In this document: positions 26,240-40,372 of the stretch, one piece after another
Layout: each line of letters begins with the position of its first letter
Position numbering within the stretch: the first letter of the stretch is position 1
DNA from: Prunus persica
Lineage: Eukaryota > Streptophyta > Magnoliopsida > Rosales > Rosaceae
NCBI RefSeq assembly: GCF_000346465.2
Contig: NC_034012.1
Span: forward strand, 7,835,689-7,899,688
Direction of reading: 5' to 3'
DNA length: 64,000 nucleotides
Translations under genes and position numbers: made by a program
Notes under the pieces: model-generated
Databases searched by the model: none
What the model was told of the DNA's origin: nothing
Seen by the model: only the letters and a program-made list of their open reading frames with translations

Positions 26240-29200
26240 CTAGTCGTTTTCACAGTTCCATATCTTTTCAATCATCTGAACAATCTGAAAGAAAATTAAA
26301 TCACTGAGAATGGTTACCAACCTGTTGAGAGAGTTGAACAGATGCTGCACGAACCATTTCAACCAGCATCTCATCAAGCGATTCAAGTTCGCCAGAATTG
26401 CATAGCTGGCGATATAAAGGTGCGGCATAAGTTGCTGCAACTTCGGCCAACTTCCACACAGATAAATTGGCAGCAACGTGTAGTATTTTAATAGACAACT
26501 CTCTGGAAGAACCAAGACATGATATGATTACATCTGAGCATGCTTCTTGAACATCTTGCATGAGCCAGAACTCAGAAAGCCCAAAAAGCTCTACGTATGG
26601 CTGTAGCTCATGCAACTTTTCTTCAGTATCCATAATGTTCCATAAACATCCAGAGGGAGGCTTTGGCAGCTTACCGGAATAGAAGCAGTTGCCTAGTTTA
26701 ACCATTGCTTCCCAACTAATAGAAACCTTTATGGTTTCTAAATGGCTGCAAGTATGAAGAAATATTTAAGGAAGAGTGATACAGTGCAGCATACATGCAA
26801 AGAAGCACAGAAAGAAAAGGATCTATTATTCTTTTGCTTTAAGTGATAGAAGAACTAGCACCTAAATACATAAAATAGGTAGAAGTAAATCAAAAATAAA
26901 TTTCAGTTCAGATGTGAAATTAATTATAAATAATCAAAAACCTAGGCGCTGCCTCTCCATCGACCCACCCAACCCCTGACAGAAGGTACAAGGGAAACAC
27001 AAATGCACTGCCATGAAATGCTGTACTTAAAGACCCAGATATGCAAACGCAATCAACAGCCAAATGGTTCGCATAAGAAGCATACATGGTAGCCACAGAA
27101 ACTCTCATCTCCAAACTATTTGCTTTAGGAGGATAACACATCAATGATTTTTTACTTCCTATTAACAATATATCCCTTTTTCTTTCTGAGAATATAAGGG
27201 TATAGAACATGCTTTAACAAGCTAAAACAGTTTTACCAATAAGATAGTAGACATTTAATAATAATCCTATACAACAACATTTATAATATCACAAAATAAT
27301 AGAAATTCATTATGGAAATATGCGCACAACAATATGAACAGTTTTATGTAAGCAAAATCATTTTAATTCTACAACATCTTCTCTGCTAAAAGACCACCAC
27401 ATCCTGCCAAAGATGCTCGAAAGTGCTGGAAACCATTTTCCGTAAGCCAATGTGAAGAACCACTTCTCAAAACCTCAACACACTAAATTTTTTGGAGTAA
27501 TATAAAATAACTATATACATAATCACTTTCAATAAAAAATGTGCAGGTCTCTGTGTTATCTATATAGAAAGACAAATTGCAAGTACCTCTCCTGCATTCC
27601 TGACTTAAACAAGGCCCGCAAGTAATCACAACTTGATGACAATACAACTTTGTGAGCATGCATATGTGGCCGTGGTAGAGAGCAAACACCACATGTCCAG
27701 CCCAAGAGCTCAGTTGCTTTAGCTTCTAGTATGACATCCCTGAAACCAAAATTAAACAAATATTATTAACATACTATTATTACATTTGGAAAACCAACTA
27801 GTAGCACGAAGCTAGAATATAAAATATGGTCTATACTAGGAAACAAAGTCCTTTGCATTGTCAAACCAAGAAGCCTTCTATTTGAACAATGCCCCTGTCT
27901 CTACTCAGGTTACTACATCATCACAGTATTGCACTCTTCCTAATGGAGGCACAAATGTGAAACATAGAAATAAATAGAGAAAGGGGAAAAAAACACAATT
28001 CTGATGTGATGCAACAAAACATATCCTACATAGGTATTAAAGTAGGAAAACATACGAGAAACAATGTCCAGATGGACCCAGAGCTACATTAAGATCTATG
28101 CTTGGGAAAGCAGTGCCCCACTTGGGACGTTTTCTACACAGCATCTGTAACAGAGACTGTAGATTACAGCGTTTGGCTAGAGTCCTCAACTTTTTTGCAA
28201 GTTCATCTCCTGCTTGAAGATATCCCAAATAGATATAGTCCAACAACATCACCAACGCTTGGTGATCAACATGAGCAGATAATCTTATGTCTTTCTGAAA
28301 CCCTCTACAAGTCTCCATAGAGCCTCCCCCTGAAGAATCATCAGATGTTACCTCACCAGGAAGAAGCACTTCAGGAGGCAGTAACGATGGACATTGAATT
28401 GCAAGCACAACACCATGGACACTCAAACACTCCCCATTTGCGAGAATGAGTTGTATATCAGCATCATCCTTCTCATTAAGTGCTTTACCAATCCTTTTTG
28501 CATGTTTTCCTGGAAAGCCATAATATCCAAAGTAACTAAGAATAAATGCAGCATACCATTGCAGCCCAGGAGCACAACTGTTGGTACAGATATCCTGAAG
28601 TTCGCTAACTAGTTGAGCTTCTATATGTCTCATCTCACAAGAAATTCTGTCTTGGTTATTTCCTATACATAGAGAATGCTGTATCAACTCAGCCAGTCCC
28701 CACAAACTGAAAAATAAAAGAATGTCTTTGCCTTCCCAGTCTTCTGCGGAAACCCAACAGCATATCCTCTCACAAACTGCATTATGCAAATGTGGAGCAA
28801 AGCTCGATCTTTCTATATGGAAATCATTACTTAAGCACCACCTCATAAGAGCCAATAATGTTTTTACCCCTCTTCGTTTGACCACCCAGGTTTGGTACTG
28901 TGGCAAACCTGAATAGCATGCGAACCCCATTAAATAAATTATAATTTGGAGTCTATCTGGCATTCCAAATTCAGTCCAAGATGATAGATTATTTAGAAAA
29001 TGCACTAAGGTTTTCAGATACTCCAATCCATCTGGCTCTAGTATTTCAGACAATATGGTTCTGGTCCTTGATGCAATGTATTTGCAAGGAGAATAAATCA
29101 TCATAAAAACTGCCCTCGTTGCTGATTCACTTCTGAAGACACCAGCATTATCCTTTTCATATATTTTATGCCACTTTCGAATTGCATCAACAAAGGTCAA

Positions 29201-32200
29201 GCTATCAAAGAATACAGAGAATGAAAATCAGAAAAGTAGCAACCATCTATCAGATATAAACTAAAATGACAACTGCGGGGTCACCTGATATAAACAATAC
29301 TTGGGGTCCAAAGAACATTGTATCAGGATATTTTAAAATAAATAAATAAAAGTCTGGAAAATGAGGAAGGTCTTTGACAGATGAAGCCTTACCATGCACA
29401 TGTAATGAGGATGTTAATGTAGAGTTCACTTTCAGGGTGGAAATCCTCCCCACAATGTATTGCAAGCCATCCAAGAATATCCCAGATGTAACTCCTCAGA
29501 ACAAGAAGATAATTGGCATTGAGACCCTCCTTAGCAGTAGCTATTTGCTCATCCAATGACATGGAATGTTTGTACTGTTGGTTCCGAAAATTAAAGAGAA
29601 GATCAAGGAGGATTTTGTCAATCCCTTGTTTCCATAAATGAATGTGATGCTCCCCTGTCCAACGAGTAATCAAAGCCAAGCGACATGCCTCCTCTAGCAA
29701 AGACATCTGCTCATTGGAGACCTTTCTAGAATTTGAGCTCAACTCACTCATTCCAGAAATTATGGCTTTGATAATAGGCTTGCAACATAATCTCATCATT
29801 TGTAAGCATGTATTTTCATTTATCTGAAACAAAACCGTAAAGAAAATTGAGTTAAAACATCGTTATGCCCCTTTAACTATAGTAACAAGATTTCTTATAA
29901 GGAGACCAAGTTAGAATTAGCACCGCTAAACACTGGGCTAGCTTGAATCCTTCAATTCGAACAGGATGAGGATGTGAGTTGTTCATGCATTGCACCATCT
30001 GTTCAAGGACCTCTCCACTTTCTAATAATTTCTTGGTCCCATGACCACATAAAGCTGGAAAAATTAATCGAAACTTAAACCAAACAGTCTAGAATATAGG
30101 GCTAACTGATAAAATTTCAACATGTAAAAATGGTTTTGTTCCTGATTGAATGTTTAATACCTATAGAAGAATACAACTTCAAAACTGCAGCTTTTCCATA
30201 ATTATCTAGCATATCATTTAAACCTTTCATCAGTTCAGCATCACTCCAAACAGAAAACCTAGATGGAGACCACCACCATAGTATGGTACTCAAAAGTAAA
30301 GCCATCTCTTGGAAATATTCTACTTGCTTTGCACATCCAGGAAAGCATCGTAAGTTAGTGATAACTTGAGAAACAATTTCTGTTTTCTTGAGAACATCCC
30401 AAACTTCTTTTCCACTCTTGGTACTGAGGTTTGAAAGACTAAGATTCAGTGCTGCGGCACATGATATAGCAACTTCTGTTTGATGCGAAGATAATAAAGA
30501 TGACAAAGGATTAACAAGATCTAATGCATAAAGCTGCAGTACTGATTTAGGTAAAATGCTGACTAATTTTAATGTCACATCTGCTGCCATGCTCAACATG
30601 GCTCCCTTGTTAGATTGAAGAATCCAAACTAATGCACCGACGATGTCAGAAACTGAAGCCTGAAAATTGATGGAGAAAATAATGAGAGGATTTAAAAATG
30701 AAAACATATACAGCTCAGAACTGATACAAATTACAACAAGGCATTATAGAATCTTAGAAACATAATGTTTTGTACAAAAACTGAATTAGGGGGAACCAGG
30801 ACATGCTTTAAGATAGTATTGGATACCACTGATGTTATAGAACTCCAAACATAGCATGTTTTGTTCAAATTTTCAATTAGCCAGGACCAAATTATGTTTT
30901 CAAGAGATAGCATACCAAAACAAGCCCATGCGTAGACACGGACGATAGCCGTCAGACTACATCATACGCTACATGTAATTCAATGAGCTAAAAATTATAC
31001 AAATACAATTTAACATATATCATACCTCAACATGATCGTGCTGATACTCATTACCAGCCTATGACATGTAACTTCCTATAATAAGGTGTAGGTGGTTTCT
31101 GTAACTGCACACCTACTTTCCACTCAACTTATTTGTTTTCTTCAAAATTTTCTTACCAGGGGTTAAAATTCCATGTCTAATACTGTGATATGAATAAAAT
31201 TTGATGATCAACCTAAATACAACAGTCAACATAGTGAAGCTCCACTAAATAAATAAAAGACTAAATTGTTTGATCCATAGAGATTGTAAAGGAACAATAT
31301 TGTTATACCTTCACAAGTGGATGATGCAGTGTATCCCCAGAAATATAATCAAGAAATGCAGCTATTGAGTGGACCACATGTCTTTGTATCTCGATATCCA
31401 TACACTGCCATTTTTTTGCCTTGTCACCACAAAATCTGCAAGACACAAGCCAGTATAGGAAGAATAATACCGTTAGCTGTAGCAATCAATCTACACATCT
31501 TTTACACAACACTGGACTTCAATTAACTAAGCCTATTCTGTCATAACTGAATCAATTATCCATATATGACGTCAATTCAATTCTAAGTAGACTCTCATTA
31601 ACTAGTGGCTTTGTTTAGTGCTTGATGAGGGATATAACAAGCCCTATCTGAAGGACTCCAGAAATGCCAAATGTTAGTGCACCCAATCATAGCTATGAAT
31701 AGTGGATTAAATACAATTGTCTTAAATAGGATAGGTGATCGTCCAGAATTGGATATGCTTAGCAGGTTATCTCCTTAAGTTCCAATAAGGACTTTTAAGT
31801 TAAACCATCAACTCCAGAAGGTGGTTAAGTTGTGAAAATATTGGAACAAGGTGGGTCTCCTAATCACTTGAGCCACTAACAGGTGCTGTATTGGAGCAAA
31901 GGGTTTGGTTGGACAAAGCACAATGCACGATGATCGTGGGAATGGAAGTCACACAATATGGTGTGCATGGAACAAAATCACTGGGATATCTCCTTAAATT
32001 GCGATGGAACCAAGTTAAAATCTCAAAATTGAACTCCACAAGGTGATATCAAACTATGGTGACGACCAGCAGACCAGGCCACATGAGCCTTCAATAAGAC
32101 CTTACATTTACTGCAACTAAAACTTAATTCCAACCACCTGAAGTTGTCTCAATCATACGCCAATCAATTTTCAACATACAGCACAAGTGGGTTGAGCTAA

Positions 32201-32491
32201 AAGAACCCATTTTCGCTATACCCTACTAGATAATCCAAACATAAGAACCATGTTTAGACTCTTGAGCTTAGATAAAACAACCCCCCACACCCCAAAAAAA
32301 AAAAAGAAACTTGTATTCGTTCTAATTCATATGAAAACAGAACCCAAGCCTGAAATTGAAGGATGAGGATAAAAGTGGTGTGAGGCAAACCTGTTACCGA
32401 GGCTGAGAGCATGATTGAAACGCTGATAGAGGGTGTATGCGTGCCCAGTGAGGCCCCTGTTATTGTCCGTACCGTGCTTCGAAGGTCCCAT
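26240..32491 (-). CDS. Large protein with helical/ARM-like N-terminus and two BTB/POZ domains (At1g04390 type)
   Basis: Nine minus-strand exons: 32391-32491, 31309-31435, 30161-30659, 29924-30054, 29393-29823, 28056-29201, 27587-27739, 26322-26745, 26240-26284. They sum to 3057 nt, 1018 residues, with every phase consistent. The start ATG is at 32491; the protein begins MGPSKHGTDNNRGLTGHAYT. Residues ~35-640 are helical and Leu-rich, like armadillo/HEAT repeats. A first BTB domain runs about 670-790 (DADIQLILANGE, HVDHQALVMLLDYIYLGYL). The second begins at about 812 (SDVILEAKATELLGW, HAHKVVLSSSCDYLRALFKS) and ends in a short helical tail. The layout matches the Arabidopsis BTB protein At1g04390. 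BTB proteins often serve as substrate adaptors for CUL3 ubiquitin ligases. That role is inferred here, not shown. The single-copy look and clean frames suggest a functional gene. Confidence 0.9.
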
Positions 32492-32966
32492 TTTTGTTCT
32501 TTTATTTTTCTTGTTTCTCTTCTTTGTCGCGTCTTCCTCAGAAAATGAGAGAAGGGTTTGGTCTGTGCAAGAAAATCAAAATCTTTAGAAGGCGAGATGC
32601 CCAATTTGAGCGTCAATTGTTTCTGAAGTTGCCGCAACCGCCATCACCCATACCACCAGAGACCTCTCTTTCTTTTTCTATTTTTCTTCCTATTTAACTT
32701 CTGTTGTCTTTTTGGGATAAATAGTGTAATAATTAGTATACTTTTTAATTTTTTAATTTTTTATACTTGGAGGAGCTGATCACCACCTTTTCTTCTTGAC
32801 CAAAAAAGAAACCTCTTTGTCTTGTTTTTTCTTTTTATGCTGAAATTACAATCTTTTATTGACCACCAAAAGAAAGTATTTTATTATAAAAAAATAAAAG
32901 CAAATTGGCGTAGATGCTTCTTTGCTTGCATTCTATCCCTATATTTTAGTGTAATTTAAAATTCAC

Positions 32967-32997
<31 letters not shown>

Positions 32998-33590
32998 GAC
33001 AAAACATTAAAGTTGTTTCTGGAAAAAATTCTACAATTCCAAGAATAATAAGGATTTCTCATTTCTCATTGTATTTCAAGTCAAAAGGACATGACTCAAA
33101 GTTCATCTTTTTCCAATGAGCAAAAACTTGTCACTTCATGGCGTCCTCATTCACAGCAAAAGCTCATGGGTTTAAGCACAAACAACCACTGAAGACTCAT
33201 CGAAAAGGAAAGGAGAGTCCAAAATATGCACTCTTCGCTCTGAGCATATTGGTGTCACTTCGATGATATTAGTCTTTCTTCCTCCTCATATTCTCGTTTT
33301 CCTCTCAGCATTTCATCAAGCTCAAAGCAGAGAGAGTATTTGTATTTCCCAAATAGTCAAAATGTCACCGAGTAAGTCCAGTATGCATCAGAGGTCGGCC
33401 TCGGCAATGTGGAGGCCTTAATTGAGGTTATTATTCACAAGAGTGGCGTGTTAAATTTCAGAGAGATTGGCTAGTGGCACATTATTAGCAATATTGATAT
33501 CTGTGAGGTTTTATTACAAAAGGCCTTGGTGTTGTTATTGACAAGTGTGACGTGTTAAATTTTAGAAAAACATGTCAGTGGCCTACGTGG
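32492..33590. other. Intergenic region; partial LTR-like fragment near the gap
   Basis: The first ~200 bases are the promoter side of the BTB gene. An A-tract lies at 32972-32997. From about 33445 to the gap the sequence (GTGTTAAATTTCAGAGAGA and neighbours) is an inverted relative of the LTR-like end at 50640-50812. Within it a ~100-bp segment is loosely repeated (GCGTGTTAAATTT / GACGTGTTAAATTT). Confidence 0.45.
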
Positions 33591-33690
33591 NNNNNNNNNN
33601 NNNNNNNNNNNNNNNNNNNNNNNNNNNNNNNNNNNNNNNNNNNNNNNNNNNNNNNNNNNNNNNNNNNNNNNNNNNNNNNNNNNNNNNNNN
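33591..33690. other. Assembly gap, 100 N
   Basis: Exactly 100 N, the usual placeholder for a gap of unknown size. The right flank starts with a G-run (33693-33704). ORFs spanning the gap are meaningless. Confidence 0.98.
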
Positions 33691-34494
33691 TTGGGGGGGG
33701 GGGGGAAGAGGATTCAAGGTTATATATAGTAAGGGTGGGCGCAGTTTTGGCCGGTCCAGTTTCCACCTCACAAGAACCGAAATCAACACTATTTAACCAG
33801 TGTGGTTCGGTTAGATTTTGGTAAAAAAAAATTATGCAAACCGGCTGGTTCAGTTTAAATATGTTTTGGTGCGGTTTTCGGTTTGGACCGGATATTTTAT
33901 TTATTTATTTTTACAAATTCCAACAAAAAAATTATTTTTTGAGCTTAAAAGTTCACAAATGATCCAATTTTATGTAAAGAAAGATGATTGGGCATAGAAA
34001 AGAAAGGTGCCTTGAAGTTGGGCTTGGGGAAATATTAGTTATGCGATTAGAAATTTAGTATTGGACTTAAATAATTTTAAAAAAAAAACACAGCCAATCT
34101 GATCCAGTTTTGCAAGGTGTGAAATCGGCACTAGAACCGATTTAAATCAATCAGTGCTGGTTTGTTAACTTTTTAGTCAACATGATTTTTTTCTATTTTT
34201 TTCATTTGGTTGTAACGACCCGGTCCTAAATAAATGTTTAATAATTAATTAAACATATTAAAAGACCATTTTGCCCATAGAATATTTTATTAGGTTTAAG
34301 GTTGACTTTTTGGCCATGAATGAATTTGGGAATTTCAACTATACTGTTGCGTAGAGCACGACGAGATGAGTCTGTAGACACGTGGTAGGCTCGAATCGGA
34401 GTTGTAACGAGGGAGATACGATCAAAATACCTCAGTGACATAACCGTAATTTTGGCGAAAAGAGTTTGATAAAATCTGTTTTTTTTCCTCTCTC

Positions 34495-34550
<56 letters not shown>

Positions 34551-36214
34551 GTGAGTAGAACCCCCCTTTCGTTTTTTGCACAACCGGTGGCTTCTCATAG
34601 CCACTGTCGCCACCACGGTCCACAACCAGCCTCGAGATCGGTCTTGTTCGAATCGTCGCTTCTCCCCCTTCCTTTCCCAAGCAGCCCCGCCCCCAGAACC
34701 GTCGGATTCCGTCGGAAAGAGCTTGGAATCGTGCTGGTTTTGACAGAAAATTCACCAGCTTCGTTCGCCGTAATCCGGCCACCATTTCGGACGATCCAGG
34801 TATGGATTTTGAACCTCTCGAGCTGTTCTTGCTGCCTGTTGTGTTAGATTTGAGATATTTCTGCGTTTTGAAGGTTGATTAAGCGATGAAAGTTTGGCCA
34901 ATTTTCGGCCTCCGATTACGGCCACTTCCGGTCACTTTTTGTGGTAGGTCCAAGAACAAAAATGGTTCCAAATAGGGTGTTATACCTAGGATAGGAGTCT
35001 TGAGCCATGGTTTTGAGATTTTTCGGTGATGCATAATAGCTTTGGACACCCACGCGCTGCCGACCAATGTGGCGGCACGTGGGCACTGTAGAAAAGGGGC
35101 ATTGTGTCCCGATGCAATCCCCTTATTGTCTCGAGCGCGTCGGTGTGCTCGGATTTCAATTCGGATGTCGTTTGACTATCGAACGGATTTCGCATATTGT
35201 GCGTTATCCCGGTTTGATAGGTTTGAACCGTGGGATAGTCTTGAATTTAATATTGGTTAATCTAGGCATTTCTAGGATCCAGTAGGAATTCACGGATAGT
35301 GGATCGGACCCCGGATGTTTCGATTTAATAACTTCAAGTCTATGTTTTATAATAACCGTCCGATTGTGCGATCGTGAGCGATCCGACAGTCCGATCTGGA
35401 CCAAACTTCCAGGACGAGTGTCCTAAACCTTGTAGAACCCATAGGAACTTTCGGATTGGAATTTGAAGGTCATGGGCCTCGTGTGCCTGTTTGACCAAGT
35501 TTAGGTAGTTTGACTCTCGGTTGACCGTGAGTCTTCCGAGGTAATTTCACCCCTCGGAAGGTATTAGGATAACCTGTTTATAGAGTCTAAATTGCTATTT
35601 GAGGTTAAATTGGAAATTGATTCGATTTAGAATTTTCCTTAAAGGTTGTTATGACAGGACCCGCCCTGAATTTCCTGAAACCCGGGACGAATCCTGTGGA
35701 AGTTCCCGACATCACTCCGATGTCGGGCCCACTGCTAAAACTATATCCTTTTTCTCAAAAAGGAATAAGGGTACTAGACTTTCTACCGAAATTTCGGCAA
35801 AGTCTGCCCTGTAAATTGAACATTTTCCAAAATTTCAACCTGCATAAAACGCATTTTATATAAACGGCCTTCGGCCTTCCAATAATTCGCAATGAAACCG
35901 CTAACAAATTATAAACACAATTATAAACGCCAAATGCGATTTCCATCATCTGAATTCCCAAATATTAAACACATAAAATTTAAACCTCCTAATAAGACTG
36001 CATCTTATTTTTCACCTAAATTTCAAAACCAACAACAAGGTCCGAACCAATCTCCATAAAAACAACATGACTAACATTTAGTCTGTAGCTGCACCTAGTA
36101 ACCTTAGGCTACCTACGTACCTTTACTGAGGGATCAAGCCACACGTAGTTCTTTTTTAAAACCCAATTCCACACATAGGCAATACCTTTATTCATTTCTC
36201 TGTATTTCATATTA

Positions 36215-36758
36215 TCTCCCCACACGCCAGTACTACCAACGCCACATATGGGGTCTGTCAACACGCCGGATAACCTACGCCACGTGCGACATCACCATAT
36301 TATCACATAATCTCCCCATATGCCGGTACTACTAACCCCACGTATGGGGCCTGTCAACACTCCGGATAACCTACGCCACGTGCGACCTCAACATACTATT
36401 ACAATATCTCCCCAATACGCCGGTACAACCAACGCCACGTATGAGGTCTGTCTCAACACAGGATAACCTACGCCACGCGAGACCTCAACATCATATCACA
36501 TATCTCCCCATACGCCGGTACAACCAACGCCACGTATAGGGTCTGTCGACACGCTGGATAACTTACGCCACGTGCGACCTCAACATAATATCACAATATC
36601 TCCCCATACGCCGGTACAACCAACGCCACGTATGGGATTTGTCTCAACGCCAGATAACCTACGCCACGCGAGACCTCAACATCATATCATAATATCTCCC
36701 CATACGCCGGTACAACCAACGCCACGTATGGGGTCTATTGACACGCCGGATAACCTAT
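36215..36758. repeat. 96-bp tandem array, about 6 units (truncated LTR)
   Basis: Units carry CGCCGGTACAACCAACGCCA then CACGCCGGATAACCTACGCC. The 96-base period is a multiple of three, so one frame stays open and gives artefactual 32-residue repeat peptides. Unit ends alternate between a CCACGTGCGACCTC type and a CCACGCGAGACCTC type. Confidence 0.9.
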
Positions 36759-37924
36759 GTTTAGCCCTTAAAGAGCCTTGAGACTTAAGAGAAGTTGCTA
36801 CCATGTTGCGAGCAGAGCCTAATGCTCGAGTTAGAGAAGCAGAGAATGAGGAGCCTTCTTCTGTAAGAGAAATACGGCTATCTTAATCCTTCATACACTT
36901 GTGATTGCCGTTCTTGAGATCATGGATCACATGATCCAATATCAGGAAGTTACTTTTCCCAAAGAAAGGTTGAGCTCTTAGTATCTTCGACTTGTTGCTC
37001 AAGGCACACAATCGAAAATTAGCAACATGTTCAGGAAATTGAGGATTCCTAGAAGCAGGTTGAGCAATTCCATATCATCCTGCCTATACGAACTCAGTAG
37101 ACGACTTTATCATAGAAATATCCAACTATCGTTAGTTGGAATTACCATCACCACTACTTCTCAATTTTAATTTGTCACGACCCTCCTTTGGTCTAACTCA
37201 CAACTCCGTCATTCTCTTGTAACTTATCCAAAGAAATTTCTTTAATATTTCTCTCCCGTATTTCCTTTTGGGAAATAATTTGACTTTTGAAAGCTCCTAA
37301 CAATTTTTATCTCACCTCCGTAAATCCAGTACTTCCAGCTTTTCAGCTTTCCTTCCATAGGGTATTGAGATGTGACAATTTGGATAGACATGTTTCTAGA
37401 AACGTGACACCCTTAAGTGTAGTTATCTATACACAAATTCGAACAAGGTCAAAGAACCTCATACAAAGCCCACGCATGGTTACTATGATCAATCGGAGGT
37501 GATACCCTTAAAATCAACGACATCAAAGCAGCAATTCATCCCAGTTCATCATGAACTTTTCTTGGAACTTAAATCCACTCTGCTGACTACTTGTCAGTGT
37601 ACCACCACACTTCCTTCATAAAGTCTGTGACCTTCATTACCCTTCCATACTAACCACCACGACGGGAGTTTAGTAGCAAGTAAGCCTAAAGATCTCTACT
37701 CACTACTATACTCCCTCTCCCCATAATTCCCTTATTGTTCCCTTGCAACTACGAACATAAGGTTCCTTGTGTTTTCCATGGCTACCAATTTACAAAGCAT
37801 CTCAAATACTCTTTCGTGACGTCCCCAGCATCGCAAATGTGCCATTCCGAAATGGAACTCATTTTGATGCCCACAACTTAAGGATGCATATAAGGTGCAG
37901 GGTCCACAGGAAATTGAACCTAGG

Positions 37925-37936
37925 GCTCTGATACCG
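37925..37936 (-). other. Primer-binding site, complementary to initiator Met-tRNA
   Basis: On the minus strand the sequence just inside the LTR reads CGGTATCAGAGC, one base from the canonical plant PBS TGGTATCAGAGC. Two bases separate it from the LTR end TTTCA. This fixes the minus orientation of the element. Confidence 0.8.
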
Positions 37937-37938
37937 AT

Positions 37939-40324
37939 TGAAAGGACCCACCCCAAATTTTTCAAAACTCGAGACGAATCTTGTGGAATTCCCGACATCA
38001 CCCCAATGCCAAGCCCACTTACTAAAGACCGAGACTTTCTGCTGAAATTTCGGCAGAGTCTCCCCTGTAAATTAGACATTTCCCAAAATTACCACATGCA
38101 TAAAACACAATTTATATTCCCAGCTGGCAGCATGCACAAGATAATTTCATACAAATCACATAATCGGCCTTCGGCCTTCAAATAATTCGAAACGAAACCA
38201 CCAAGTACGCTATCAAATAAATTCCTACCTTAAACAAGGTAAACAATAAATACAATCACACTTAAGAATATCAAAGCAATCCATTACATTTAATTTTCTC
38301 AACAGCCAACATACGAGGTTTTAACCTCCTAACACAATTACATCTATGTCCGCGGCTGCACCTAATAACCTTAGGCTGCATACGTACCCTCACTGAGGGA
38401 TCAAGCCATACGTAGTTCTTCCTTAAAACCCAATTCCACACATAGGCAATATCTTATTTCATTTCTCTGTATTTCACATAATCTTCCCATACGCCGATAC
38501 TACCAACGCCACGTATGGGGCCTGTCAACACGCCGGATAACCTACGCCACGTGCGAACATACCATACTATCACAATATCTCCCCATACGCCGGTACAACT
38601 AATGCCACGTATGGGGTCTGTCGACACGCCAGATAACCTACGCCATGTGCGACCATACCATACTATCACAATATCTCCCCACACGCCGGTACAACCAACG
38701 CCACGTATGAGGCCTATCTCAACGCCGGATAACCTACGCCACGTGAGACCTGAACATCATATCACAATATCTCCTCATACGCCGGTACAACCAACGCCAC
38801 GTATGGGGTCTGTCGACACACCGGATAACCTACACTACGTGTGACCTCACCATAATATCACAAGATCTCCCCATACGCCGGTACAACCAACGCCATGTAT
38901 GGGGCCTATCTCAATGCCGGATAACCTACGCCACGCGAGACCTCAACATCACATCACAGTATCTTCCCATACGCCGGTACAACCAACGCCACGTATGGGG
39001 TCTGTCGACACGCCGGATAACCTACGCTATGTGCGACCTCAACATAATATCACAATATCTCCTCATACGCCGATACAACCAACGCCACGTATGAGGCCTA
39101 TCCGCACGCCGGATAACCTACGCCACGTGAGACCTAACATTCACATGGTGGTACTTGTAGTGTAACCAAAATCCGGGGAGGTACCTAAGGTAGTGTGTAT
39201 AGCACTTCAAACTGACATTCTAGACTCTTTTGTACCCTTATACAAACATATATAAATATATTAATTCGAATATTGTGTAAACCTCAATAATAGTATAGCA
39301 CCCGATAATCCCCTTGGGATGGTGAGGCTACTCTAGGAGACTCACGGTCAACCAAGGGTCAAACTACCCTAACCCTGGTCAAACGGGCCCACGGGGCCTA
39401 CGACCGCCAAATTCTGATCCGAAAGTTTCTATGGGTTCTACAAGGTATAGGACACTCGTCCTACAAGTTTGGTTCAGATCGGACGGTCAGATCGCTCACG
39501 ATCGCACGATCTGACAGTTAATATAAAACATAAACTTTAAATTATTAAATCGGAATATCCGGGGCTCCTATTCACGATCCGTGAATTCCTACACGATCCT
39601 AGAAATACCTAGATTAACATATATTAAATTTGAGACCATCCAACGGTCCTAACCTATCGAACCCGGATAACGTGCAATAGGCGATATCCATTCGATAGTC
39701 AAACGACGTCCGAATTGAGATCCGCGAAATTCTACGCACTCGTGACAACCTAAGGATCTCATCGAGACACAGTGCAACTTCACTACCATCACCCACGCTC
39801 CGCCACAAGCGCTGGCAGCGCTGGGTGCCCAAAGCGATTACCCATCACCAGAAAATCTCAAAACCACGGCTCCAACTCCTACCCTAGTATAACACCCTAT
39901 TTGGGAGCCACTTTTGTTCTTGGACCTACCCCAAAACTGACCGGAAGTGGCCAGAATCGAGATCCCAAAATCGGCAGAATTTCAATTCGTAAATCGAAGT
40001 ACTTATGCTCAAAATCGATGCAATCCTACCCAACCATCAGCTAGAGCATGGAAAATAGGTAGAAATCCATACCTTACTTGTCTGAATCGGTAGCTGGAGG
40101 AGAGAGATCGAGCTCTTTGAATTTTGAGTTAAAATCGGTCGGATTTTTGCATTTTTTGGCGAGCATAGGTAGTTCCAGTGGCTGAGATTGGTCGGGATGG
40201 GAAGAGGAAGATGGCACGGTTCTTTTGGGACCGGTGCCACCCCAAGCGGTGGCCGGATGCGACGGTGGTGGCACAAAAATCATCACGGTAAACAGTAACA
40301 GGGAGGGCTGTTTCTGTGCGCAGG

Positions 40325-40372
<48 letters not shown>

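Noticed and set aside
33552..33824. ORFs spanning the N gap
   Set aside because: The gap contributes only X residues and its size is unknown.
38515..39165. Long repetitive open frames in the 96-bp arrays (repeats of TPDNLRHVRP..PHTPVQPTPR)
   Set aside because: The 96-bp unit is a multiple of three, so any stop-free frame stays open. They lie in an LTR and have no start context or homology.
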